In this document: positions 12,447 through 23,634 of the stretch, piece by piece | Numbering within the stretch: the first letter of the stretch is position 1 | Layout of the letters: every line of letters begins with the position of its first letter | DNA from: Nautilus pompilius | Lineage: Eukaryota; Mollusca; Cephalopoda; Nautilida; Nautilidae | Length of the DNA stretch: 64,000 bases | Assembly: GCA_018389105.1 (NCBI GenBank) | Contig: JACATO010000121.1 | Location: forward strand, 1,952,001-2,016,000 | Direction of reading: 5' to 3' | Program-made: the position numbers and the translations under genes | The notes under the pieces: model-generated | Seen by the model: only the letters and a program-made list of their open reading frames with translations | Databases searched by the model: none | Told to the model about the DNA's origin: nothing

Positions 12447-12480
<34 letters not shown>

Positions 12481-12515
12481 AGAGAAGAGAGAGAGAGGAG
12501 AGAAGAGAAGAGAAG

Positions 12516-12553
<38 letters not shown>

Positions 12554-12714
12554 GAGAGAGAGAAGAGAGAGAGAGAAGAAGAGAGAGAAGAGAGAGAGAG
12601 AGAGAGAAGAGAGAGAAGAGAGAGGAGAGAGAAGAGAAGAGAGAGAGAGGAGAGAGAAGAGAAGAGAGAAGAGAGAGAAGAGAGAGAAGAGAAGAGAGAG
12701 AGAAGAGAGAGAGA
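12260..12714. repeat. Long GA-rich microsatellite
   Basis: Some 455 bases consist almost purely of GA and GGA/GAA variants (GAGAGAGGAGAGAAGAGA-like phrases). They are preceded by a short GT tract at 12235-12259. Because every frame is open, it produces long artefactual reading frames: Arg/Glu-rich on the plus strand and Ser/Leu-rich on the minus strand. None should be treated as genes. The tract is a mirror-symmetric purine run capable of H-DNA in principle. Confidence 0.97.
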
Positions 12715-13159
12715 ACCAATGCAAAAGTTAGAACCCTTGCAGGGGAGCAAAATATTTTATTACATTAGTTTAAAAAACCAATTATATGAAAGAAAAATTA
12801 ATACATTTTCCAAAAAATATTATGTAATATATTTAGCTTTATCAACTTTTAAAATTAAAATTGACTTTGCTTTTTTTTTTTTTTTAAATCCAGATGTCTG
12901 CAATAAGATGAACACAAACGAATGCTAAATTCCAAATTTACAAACTGCATTTAGGTCCAATCACAGTAAATCTTAATGTATAATTTATAAATGCATGTAC
13001 AGGAAAAAAACTTTTTTTTTAAAAAAAATCCCTTATCTAATGCTTCTTAAATATTAATTTTCAAAAAATTTTAATTGTGTATAATTATTTGTATGACTAT
13101 AGCATTAGATAACGTTGACAAACAAATTGGTAAGAGTTAAAAGATTCATAAATTCTGTA

Positions 13160-13580
13160 TTGTAATGAGGAGGAAAGTTCATCTGGATCCCTTATGACAA
13201 TTCTCCTTGCTGGCTGACTTCATCTGCAGAACCTGTCTAACCCAAACACCCACAGAAGTGAGATAGGCAGGGCATCTGTCTCTGGGTGACCAAGCAAGTT
13301 ACCTGGGGAAGCTCCTGGGCAGGGCAATTGCCAAAGTATGAGCCAGTCGGGAGTTGAATGCAGAAGCTTCACTGGAAGCACTCAGAAATGTCCTACTATA
13401 ACTTTTCATTTTTCAGATGTGGGAGGAAACTCAAGTGCCCAGAGAAAGTCCAAGTAGCCAGCTGGTAAAAAAAAACAACAAGAAACTATGCTAGGGAAGT
13501 ACACCAAACCAAGCCAGTCCTAACAGGGATTCAATGTTAGTTGTCCAGTAGTCTACCACTGGACCATTACACTTCTCATT
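13160..13580 (-). mobile_element. tRNA-derived SINE, family 2, copy 1
   Basis: On the minus strand a tRNA-like head begins near 13580. A box A-like TGGTCCAGTGGTAG lies at 13566-13553 and a box B-like segment centred on TTGAATCCC near 13536-13526. The body contains a marker phrase, read on the plus strand as TTTTCAGATGTGGGAGGAAA near 13410. The same phrase, with variants, appears in three other copies (about 31318, 33796 and 59335), always in this orientation. The copy is about 420 bp. The tail end near 13160 is not sharply defined. Confidence 0.75.
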
Positions 13581-15239
13581 GACTCCAACTTTAAATTAAA
13601 GGTCCACCACATTCAATTTTTTGTACTGTATAAGAAATTAAACTAACTGCTAATTTCTATAGAAAATGTTAAACATTCTGAAAGTTTGTGAAATGAACTA
13701 ACACAGGATCAAACCACATCAGTAAATATGGCTTATGACTCATCTTTATTAGTAATTAAATTCAAATGCTAAAGCAGTTAATGTGATATTCTGACTGGTG
13801 TGATGATGTTTTCTCCATGGCTATATTACTTCTGAAAACAACTTCAAAATTCCATCATTCTTTTTTAAAAAATGCTCAAGGGGTAAAGTTAAAAATGAGC
13901 TTTATTGGAAAGAGATCTGTCAGAGAGTAGACTAAATAAAAACAATCCATCTAATATTTGGTTTCTTTTTTTAGATAGTTTACATTTAAATTTTCACCCG
14001 GGGTTATTAAAAGGAGAAACACACATGCACACAAACTAAAAGTTGACATTTAGTACGTCAAAAGCAACATTTGAAAGGTAAAATATTCACAGCCAAGTGT
14101 ACAAAAATTTCAACTTGTAGAAACGAGATTCCATAATTCTTTAAAAATGTGAATCGCGCACAGAAATTTTGATTGGCTGCGGAGAGGAAAAAACAGTACA
14201 GATCAGTGGAGAGAATGGAAGTGACATTTCAGTTCTGTTGGTAAACAGGTTAAGCTATTAAAAAAGAAAGAAAGATGGAAGGGAAGTACAATAAATAGCT
14301 TAGCTTAAGCTGTTTTATAGAAACTAATCAAAAGATTGTCACATGAAAATGATTGCAAACGGATCATTGATTACAGCTCCCAGTTATTACACATGAAAGT
14401 ATATTTCAGAGTGCAGCGGTTATAGCAAACCTGTGAGAACCCCTCAACAGGTATGCAGCATCAGTCAGTCTCTCAGTTTGGGTGGTCATCATTTTGATTT
14501 TAAAAAAACCACGACTAGTCATTCAAAAGAAAGGAAAAAAAAAGTTTCTTTTTGTATTCTGAACATTTTTGTCCTTATTTAAATACTAAAAATGTTTTCA
14601 AACATCAAAGAGATCCCTCCACCACATCCACAAATCAACTGGTGATTTCGGCATTCTCTGACATACTAAGTGAAAATGCGCTAATGTTCATTAATGCACC
14701 AGAGACAATCTGATGTTTTGCAATCTATCAGGAAACTCTTCACAATTTCAGTTCTTAGAAAAACTGGTCATAATGTTCCAAGGTTATTTGTGGTTATTTT
14801 ATAGACATTTAATGAAAACATTATGGAATTCTTCCTTAGCTAAAGCTGGTAACCAATAAAAGTTCATTAAGCAGCTGACATTGTGCCACCCACCCACCCC
14901 CAAAAAAATGGTTGCCTTTTTTTTTTCAAATCTGCCTCTAAATTAAGTTAAGTTTTCTTTCTTTCTTTTATCATTCTAACTTAATTTAATAACTGACATA
15001 AATTAAACAACAGGAATTTTACAAAGCTGAGTTGCAAACTTTCCTAAAACTATTATCACAGTAGGACCCAATGTTGTTTTTTTTTTTTTTTTTTTTTTTT
15101 TTTTGTAATAGGGGGATACATCAATTACAATAAAAAGGCAAAGAAATCAGATAATAAGGTCGGAGAGGAAACAAACCCATCCAACTCATTTTCTGACAGG
15201 CTGAAGAGAATTAGCTCAACAGAAAACAAGTACTATGAA
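13581..15239. other. AT-rich spacer
   Basis: No gene is supported. A slightly GC-richer patch at about 14150-14200 holds an inverted CCAAT box (GATTGGCTGCGG) beside CGCGCA. A 28-base T run lies at 15077-15104, consistent with the tail of a minus-strand retroposon or simple slippage. Confidence 0.5.
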
Positions 15240-15305
15240 GTTCAAACGAAACCCAGCTGGATATGGTTACGGTTACGCTATTTTCAGCCAGGTTTCATTT
15301 GAACG
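15240..15305 (-). mobile_element. Miniature palindromic element, copy 1
   Basis: This is a 66-bp element with imperfect inverted ends: GTTCAAACGAAACCCAGC on one side and GGTTTCATTTGAAC on the other. Its inverse shares a 26-base identical stretch with the copy at 20602-20663. A degraded relative may lie at 54951-54995. The ends resemble mariner-type terminal repeats, so it is probably a very short non-autonomous mariner derivative. Confidence 0.65.
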
Positions 15306-18099
15306 TTCCCAATATGGAAATACACAAGACAAAGACCTCTTGCAAAGCATGTCAGTCCAAGAACCACAAAATAATGAATTTAAAAACCTTTGAAAAAAAA
15401 AAAAAAAAACTGAAGAAAATATTTTTTTTTTAAAAATAATAAAATGAGCAAAACGGTTTTATCTTTTCTCCCTATTATTCCACATACTGCTTTTACATGC
15501 TGACATTTTACATTCATGCCACTCCCATCAGGACCAACCATCTCGATACCCTGGACATGGGATTATCAGTTTTCACAACCACCAAGATGGCTTTCTTCTT
15601 TACCCAATGTAAACGTTCCGTGGAGTTGTCATCAGAAAAGTCCTGATGAAAACAGTGTCTGCTTGAGGAGTCACTAAAACCCGCTTTAATTAAGATCAGT
15701 TTTTGGTGTCCCTGAAAACGGACCTCCTGTCAGTCCACGCTAACTCATTTGTAGCACCATTACTAAGATTTCTCCAGATGAACCAGAGCTGTTGTTTTTC
15801 CTGTAGGTTGCATGTCCTGGTTATGACGATATCTAGATTCTTTAATTTACACATAGAGTACAGAATATAGATTTAAAATTTTTTTAAAAACTCATAAGAT
15901 TATTCATAAGTTGACATTTCATTGGTTCTGAGCTCGTGTAAAAGACAACAAACAAATTCATTAAAATAAAATAATTATTTGAATAATTTTGATAAAAATA
16001 TTGATCACATAAGTATTTGGCTTCTGTATATAAATTGTCCTTTTGACAAGCCATGTGTTCCTGATGACTCACCATGCATAAATTATTTTTTGATATTAAG
16101 AAAAATTAAGTTTGAGATAGTGCTGAATAAAAAAACCCCAAGACTTCATCAGAAATGGATGAAGAGATAACAATATTAGAGTATCTGTTGGTGATGGTTG
16201 ATAATTGAAAATCTGAAGCTGAACAACCATTTCAGACAATCTAAATCATCCGAGATTATATTTGCATTAATATTACTATTATTTAACTAAATAGTAGATG
16301 CTAGGTCAATACAATGATTTTCTTTTCAAAAGTAAAATGACAGCGGTATCATTTTATCAGAAATGCAAATAAAATATTTTTTTTTAACATCAGCTGGCTA
16401 TTAATTTGGTATAACTGCTTTGAATTCATCTTCTAGTCTAGTTCAGCAAAAGGTTGAGTAAATTGGAATATAAATTTTTGTCATTAAATCAAAAGGAAAT
16501 ATCAATCCGTAATCTGAAAAAATACATCATTTTACAGTTTAAAAAAAAAACATTTTTCTCACTGGATAGATACACTGTGAATCCCTCCTTTTCCTAGAAT
16601 AATACTTTGGCCATAACCAACTAAAAGTAGCTCCACAAAAATTATTTAGATATATCCAATGGGGAAAAAAAATTTTTTTTAAAAAATATTTAACTTTTAC
16701 TTTGAATTTTAATAAAAGATCACATCATCTAAAGCTGAACATCAGAACAGACATTTCGACAAGTTTCAAGAAATTTATTGATAAATAATTTCTTTAAAAA
16801 TGATTAAATTTTCAATTTCCCCTCATGCAAATTTTTAAAACTGCACACTGACATTAAACAGAATTTGAAATTTATATGTAAACCGTATGACTTTGTTAAT
16901 AGCACATAAAAAAATGTACAATTGTTTTCCTTTTTTCTCTCCTAATAAAAAGATGATACCAATTAGACAGTTTATTTTTGTTATCAATGTGCCCTTTTTA
17001 AGAAAGGAGAAACAACAGTAAATCAATTTTTCCTAAAAGCATCTTGTTCAATAACCACAATCGATCAATACTTGATGTTATTGAAATATTTTCATTTATA
17101 TAAACAACAATTTTCATTGAATGCAGGCGGTGTTAATCATTAAATAACCTAAAACCAATATATGTAGGTGTGTGAGTGTGTGTGTGTGTGTAAACGGTAG
17201 AGCTTAGCTTTACAAATTTTCAGTTATTTAAAACACTTAAGCTCAATAAATTTAGCTAGTAAAAAAAAAAATTTATTAGTAGTACAGATCTTTGCAGTAC
17301 AATAATTTGAACATTCCACAAAAAGTGAGTTCCTCCTAATGTATCAAACTAGTATTACCACTATAAAATGGACTGCCAAGTTTGATTCACTCACTCATTT
17401 TCCTAAAGAGCATGATACCAAAACCATGTGGTAGCCAAGATTTTTCTTTATTTGCTCAATGATCAAACACTGATTAGACTGTTGTTGGCTAAATATGCAG
17501 CGACTACCAGCATTTCTGTTTAATTGACATAGCACAGGCTAGCAACTTTTCAAGGATGGTATGCAAGTTTGCACTTTGTTTCCCCAATTTAATGTTAAAT
17601 GTGATGATAGAGCTCAGACCATATTTTGCAAGTAAATAATAAATAATACAAATACTCTACTCAATGAATACATATCAAGTTTAAAGCAACTGAAACATGG
17701 CACCTTTATTTAATGGTAATGCTGTACTTGCTAATGGTATTGTGCATCCCACTTCAAGAATGTATCACCTAGACTGGAAAGTCCTGGTATAACATTAATG
17801 AGATTCAGAGCTGAAGGAAATCACCAAGTCACCAAGATTCTTGATGATAGCTTTGCATCTCCAGTAGTAGGAAGACAAAGGTAGGTATGGCAGGACAGTG
17901 GAAGAAAGAATACATACTACTAGAGGGCAGTGGGGAAGAAGCATTTGCTTTGAAGGGACATTAACAGTAGGCTAATATTTTTCTGCAGAGCTGGTGGATT
18001 CTTGTCCTTCCTGAGTCAGGCTCCCAGTTGTCATGTAGGGCACTTTGATACTTTCAGCTGCACACAAGCTGCTGAGTGATCAGTTTTCAGTCTGCTGCA
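15306..18099. other. AT-rich spacer with a GC-richer patch at 15.5-15.85 kb
   Basis: No gene is supported. The stretch 15480-15850 is noticeably less AT-rich and non-repetitive, and both strands have short open frames without good splice signals. It may be an untranslated exon or conserved non-coding DNA. From 15860 to 17750 I see only AT-rich sequence and small microsatellites. From 17750 to 18099 the composition rises again toward the hAT relic. Confidence 0.4.
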
Positions 18100-20300
18100 C
18101 AGAGGGCAGACAACAAATTTCACATGTGAAACTATCTGTTCCCTAAAGTATGTGAACCCTAACCCTGATAACATCGTAAAGGGGCAATTTTTTTCAAACA
18201 GTTTAATTTCTAAATAGGTGGAATAGAGGCCCTGAGATCTTTCTCATTAGTTTCAATTTCAGTCTATACACTTTTGAACTGTGAGAGCCAAAAGTCTGAG
18301 CTTTTTTAAATCTGTAAGCTGCATTTAAAATTGTTCGGTGTTTATCTACTGAAAAATAGATTTTTCTAGTTCATTTTTGTTGAAATAGTTTGGCTTAATG
18401 ATGAATTAGAACATTGAGTCCAAAATGTTCGACATTTTGAAACTTTTCAAAGAAATTCAGACTGCAGCTTTTTTGCATGATTAACCTTGTGTCACTGGCA
18501 TCAAAATCACATGATGATAGATCTTTTAGATAATGGATGTAATAGAAGTCTGATGTGCAAATATTCCTGGAAAAAAACTTCCAATTCTGCAACAAATCCC
18601 TTCAAGCTTTTATACAAATGCAAAACTGTTTGTTCCAGCCCATATAGATCAAGGTTAACTTCATTTAATTGTGATGCAAATCCAATCATAATGATGAGCT
18701 TCGCCAGACATCTATCATTCACTTAAGGTAGTTTTATCCTTTTGAATAGAAACTTATTGATGATATCAAAGTATTTAGCATTTTAACATTTTCCAAAGCT
18801 AAGCCAGTACTTGTTAATGTGAATTGGACTGTCTGTATACGTAGAGTCCACTTCCAGCAGTTTTGAACTCTGTAAATTAGAACTGAGCAAGAAATAAGAA
18901 AATTCACAATCCTCACCATAGTATCTGTCACTGCATTAAGTTGCGAATTTGAAAGGTTCACACACAGGTTTTCTTGGTGAAAGCTGCAATAAAATTTGTC
19001 AAATGGACAATATACTGTTTTTGAAATACACAAATTGTCTATCCTTCCCACCCATAGCAGACACACCATCAGTGTTTACTTAGAAGAATCTCTTTTATGT
19101 TAACAACTGTGTTAAAAATGTTTAGTAAAAGCCTTCATGTCTATAGCTTCTTTGTTCCTTGCAGCAAAGTTTCTCTCAATACATTTGATTCTGAAGCACA
19201 CTATCTCATGATTATGGAAAGACAAGGAATTAACATCAGTGCTTTCACTAGCACCACAATGAAGACCTCAAAGTTTCTTGATGCTGCAGTTTGCTTATCT
19301 CTGGCATCTGCCATTCCACTCATACACAACTTAGTTCCTGCAAAGACTGAAATTTCTTTTATTCAAGATAAAATCAAATCATTATGTGGCAAATCATTGA
19401 AAAAATGCTTGTTTTAAATATTCTTCATCTGTAAAAGATTTACCATGCTTCAAAATATATTGCAATCTTCTAGCTTTCTTCTATAATTTGATTTTCACCA
19501 TTTCTTATACATGTGAAAATACTGCTTTGATTTTTGTATGCTGCTACTGGTTTTTAAATTTCCTCTGCCTTGTCAGCTCTGTAAATGACATTTTTGTATC
19601 TGTTTTGTAAGTGTCTTTGAATGCTTGATTTATGGTACACAACACTTTCACAGCAGAAACCACAAACTGCACAATTTTTCTTGAGCATAAATCCAAACTT
19701 GGTTATCCATGCAGCTTGAAATGAATGGAAATCTATTTTAGTTTTCTTGAGAGCTTAAATTTAAATACTTGTGCACACTGCCTTTGCCAGACAGCAGGAT
19801 AAATACGAAAAACGGTGTATTAAAAGTCAAGACAAATGGAAAATCTGAACAAAGAACACAAAAACAACTTGGTTAAAATAGCACTGAGCAAATGCCATCA
19901 ACTGCTCATACAGATTTTTATATACACTGCAGATGTCTGGTCTCCAGTGCTGCATTGACCAATCACATTGGACTTCTAATGTCACGATTTATCAGTCACA
20001 GATTATAGTATAGGTGTAAAAGCCATTTGGCTTCCAATCATCGATTGACATGAATTGCCATAGAATACTGCATGGCGTCTGGTTTTTCAGCTGTCAGACT
20101 GCATGAGTCATCTCACATGCCAGCCTGCTGCTGTTTGTGATCACTCAGTTCCCACTGAGTTTTGGTCCTTAAAATCATCTGATGGCCAGCAGAAGGGTAA
20201 TCTTTTCTACCAGTAAAGGCTGTAATGACATGCTGCTACAGGCAGGGGAGGTGAGAGGTTTTTCAAAAAGCTGCAGTGGGCTATAGTTTGCCTGTCCCTG
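18100..20300 (-). mobile_element. hAT transposon relic A
   Basis: Read on the minus strand, the element starts at 20300 with CAGGGACAGGCAAACTATAG, a typical hAT terminus (CAG..GGCAAACT..GGCCC type). A degraded similar end, CAGAGGGCAGACAACAAA, begins at 18100 on the plus strand and could be the other terminus. No clean 8-bp target duplication was found. Between them lies a broken hAT transposase. The length of about 2.2 kb fits a hAT element with an intronless gene. Confidence 0.6.
18395..19770 (-). pseudogene. hAT transposase pseudogene (GTF2IRD2/ZBED-like)
   Basis: Successive minus-strand fragments follow the order of the hAT transposases related to GTF2IRD2 and ZBED-type domesticated genes. 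An N-terminal zinc-finger-like segment is near 19750-19560 (CGFCC- and H-containing, degraded). A segment corresponding to the LDESTD catalytic block lies near 19270-19240, in a frame damaged by stops. The block with the HQE motif (FHQENLCVNLSNSQLNAV) is at about 18980-18940. A segment with FASQLNEVNLDLYGLEQT lies at about 18680-18625. Frameshifts and stops separate them, so no functional protein is made. The C-terminal dimerisation region is not visible and may be lost. Confidence 0.75.
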
Positions 20301-22152
20301 GACTGTAGCATTTCAAAAGGTAACCCTGATTAACAAGGCAACCCTTACAAAACCTAGTGCATGCCATAAGCTTTTGACCACTTTGATGCAGTATCAACAT
20401 ACTAGGTCAACATGCTGTGCAATGCCTCCTGTCTAGACGTGAGCATACTGCCTGGATTGTTCAGCAGAAGCTATTGGTGACAGATGTGAATAAATATTGC
20501 CAATGTAGCACACTGACGATTTCCCAAATACACATCATCTGGATGTGCATGAGTTTAGAGAAATGTTAGCAAAGGCTTTTGACCAAATGTACTAAGGGGC
20601 ATTCAAATGAAACCTGGCTGAAAATAGAATTTCCTAATTGTACCTGGCTGGGTTTCATTTAAATATATATAGCAATGGGTTAGATCAGACAGGTGCACTG
20701 TTGTTGAATCAGAAATTAATGTATGTTCTAAAAGGTAAAAGGAAATTTACATGCTTACTTCATATAGGTAAATGTGTGTACACATGTGATATCTCACGAA
20801 CTAAAATGAAAATTTGTTATCATGATCTTTTAATAAGCATTATATACATTATTAAATTTAACTTAAACAAACCAAAGGTGGTCTATTCCACATAAGTGCA
20901 AAAACTACAGCATCAGTTTACCACCTATTACCTGTTCTTTTCACCATTAAAAATGCCTTCCATCAGTCAGCTATGGGTGTATGCAAAGCAGAATTATAAT
21001 AATAAAACAATCCAGAGAATTCATGAAAAGAAGCTAACATTGCCAGGATGAAGTCTCCTAAGATATCTTCTTTCATATTTTTTTCCACCAGTAAATGTGC
21101 CGTAACATTATTACTTTCTATGTCATATCTTCAATTAGTCAGTGTTTCATTCACATCTAAAACAGAAAATTGCTAGAAGAAATGGAGTTTGCTCAACATA
21201 GAAAAAAATTTCAGTGGAAACTGTCAGTACTCAATAACTTTTTTAAAATCTAAAAAAAAAAAAGAAAAAAGAAAGAGAATACCAACAAAAAAAATTTTCC
21301 ATAAAAGATCTACAAAGAGAATAGTAAGCCGTCAGGGTATTATAACCAAAATTACAGATTCACATCTTTCTAAACTGTAAAGAAAGAAGTTAATGAACTC
21401 CACTATGTATATAACTTTGGTGCAGGTGTTATCAACATTTTTGAAAATGTATTTTATGTATTCTCTTAAAAATTCTTTTTTTTCATTCATTTTATAAGAG
21501 AATTTTTCTTCATATCTTACATGGAAATGATGTTGATTTTAATTTTAAAATATATTCTCTCACACACACACACATACACATGTAAATACATATATTATAC
21601 TCTTAATTGTGTGTTAGTAAACGAAGAGAATAATGTTGGAGAATAACAATAATAATAAATAAAGCTGTAATAGCAATAATGTGGTCATCATTATTACTAT
21701 TTTATTATCATTGTTTTCAAAATTACTAGAATTATCATTATTAAAACAGCACCAATTAAAATAACGGCAAACAATAATAACTCTATAATGATTAGACTAA
21801 TAATAACAACTAGTCATCTAGCAATAATAACAATTTTGAACAGTGATGAAACCATAGAATGAATAAGAAAATAGGAGAGATCTGAATGGTGCAGCCTGAA
21901 TGATCATTTTAATAAAGTGAGAGACAATGCAGAACCAAATATATAAAAAAAAAGATTAAACCCCTAAATTAAAAAGACAGTACACCACATCAGATAAAGG
22001 CCTTCTATTTATCATTTAAAAATCCTTATTATTTATATTTTACAAGGTGTGAATCTGCCATAAATTAGCATGAAGCAAAGCATCCCTAGATTAGATTCTT
22101 ACGATTCATTTGTTAGGGCTCCCAGGTTCAATGTTTAATTAGAGCAAAAGTG

Positions 22153-22187
<35 letters not shown>

Positions 22188-23180
22188 TAATAAGTGTAAT
22201 ATGCATGACCAAAGAAACCACACAACACTGATAAATAATATGCTTACCATAGTAATCACCAGGTTGAATGTGAGTTAAATTATCTATGGCAATACATTTG
22301 AAAAAGCTGAATGCTGATAAAAGTAAACATCAAGCTTTTGTTTGCTTTCTTTTTTCACTTGTTTTTTTGTATGACAACAAGATTAAACTGTGATGATGGC
22401 AAAAAGATTTAGTGTTCCACTTCTTAGTGTGAGAGAAAATATTCAATTATAGCAATAGTGCATTTTTGTAAAAAAAACCTTAAATGCCAAATAAAGACAT
22501 TTAAAGGTAAGCAGACAAACTCTGATTAATGAAAATTTGCGATAAAGTAAAAGAAATATATTTTTTATAGAAACAACTTGTTGATGGAGTCAACGGCGAT
22601 AACGATACCAGAAGGTGTCCATGAAAACTACGAAATGGCACCTATTAATTCTAACAAAGCAACACAAATCCTGAGAAATACACAGGCCATCTTCAGATTA
22701 GGTGAATAATTTACTCCCCTCATATTAGCTAAGTGCTGCCACATGTTCACCAAGATGATGCCACTTTAATGATCCAAAACTTAGGATTTAGAAAACCAGC
22801 TGTCATCTGGATAAACTCTCCAGCCCTATAAATCTAATAGATGCACCTCTGATAAAAGTCATTCCAAATCACACTTAGAAATTCTTTCAGTGCACATTTT
22901 CAACTGCCTTAAAACATAAAATAAAAACAAACAAAACCACATGCATTAAAAAAAAAACAACCAAACTTTTCTTCCGATTTTTAGTACATCCTGCTGTAAT
23001 TGCATGTGACACTCGGTACCAGGCTACAACACCCATCTCCTATTGATGTTAAAGGTAAATTTCTATACTCTCATGTATTACAAAACAAGCCTACCCACTG
23101 CATCACACATGACTTCATCCATTCACTTCCTGCTCAGTTTTTTTTTTTCTCTCCTATTTTCTTTCTAACCAAGTCTTTAG
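20301..23180. other. AT-rich spacer with small repeats
   Basis: It contains the second miniature palindromic element (20602-20663), a CA tract (21561-21580) and an AAT tract (22156-22190). No gene is supported; an 85-codon frame at 20638-20895 starts inside the palindromic element and its remainder is unremarkable. Confidence 0.5.
20602..20663 (+). mobile_element. Miniature palindromic element, copy 2
   Basis: It begins TTCAAATGAAACCTGGCTG and ends CTGGCTGGGTTTCATTTAAA, forming imperfect inverted repeats over about 62 bp. It is opposite in orientation to the copy at 15240-15305 and shares its unmatched central AAAATAG on the same relative side. Confidence 0.65.
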
Positions 23181-23181
23181 C

Positions 23182-23224
<43 letters not shown>

Positions 23225-23634
23225 TGATGGTCAGTAGAGAGAGAGAGAGAGATGATGTTCAGTAGAGAGAGAGAGAGATGATGGCAGTAGAGAGAGAGAG
23301 AGATGATGGCAGTAGAGAGAGAGAGAGATGATGATGTCAGTAGAGAGAGAGAGAGATGATGTCAGTAGAGAGAGAGAGAGAGATGATGTCAGTAGAGAGA
23401 GAGAGAGATGATGTCAGTAGAGAGAGAGAGAGATGATGGCAGTAGAGAGAGAGAGAGATGATGTCAGTAGAGAGAGAGAGAGAGAGTGATGTCAGTAGAG
23501 AGAGAGAGAGATGATGTCAGTAGAGAGAGAGAGAGATGATGTCAGTAGAGAGAGAGAGATGATGGCAGTAGAGAGAGAGAGAGAGAGATGATGTCAGTAG
23601 AGAGAGAGATGATGTCAGTAGAGAGAGAGAGAGA
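23181..23634. repeat. GA / GATGATGTCAGTA compound minisatellite
   Basis: After an initial GA tract, the unit GATGATG(T/G)CAGTA plus five to seven GA dinucleotides repeats about 16 times, with a period of about 22-32 bases, most often 25. Variants alternate between ATGTCAG and ATGGCAG, with a few longer units (GATGATGATG). The regular spacing might recall a CRISPR array, but the spacers are simple GA and not unique. An A-tract follows at 23641. Confidence 0.95.

Noticed and set aside
12125..12928. Five long overlapping frames of up to 230 codons, Arg/Glu-rich or Ser/Leu-rich
   Set aside because: All are produced by the GA microsatellite, which lacks stops in any frame. There is no initiation context or domain beyond the repeat.
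18123..18170. Telomere-like CCCTAA repeats
   Set aside because: Only one and a half units (near 18158-18168) occur; this is chance, as is AACCCTAACCC near 41753.
18487..18726. 79-codon plus-strand frame, also 19097-19417
   Set aside because: Both lie opposite the minus-strand hAT transposase relic and are its antisense shadows.
23181..23634. CRISPR-like regular repeat array
   Set aside because: The intervals between the conserved phrases are simple GA tracts and not unique spacers, and the genome is eukaryotic. It is a minisatellite.
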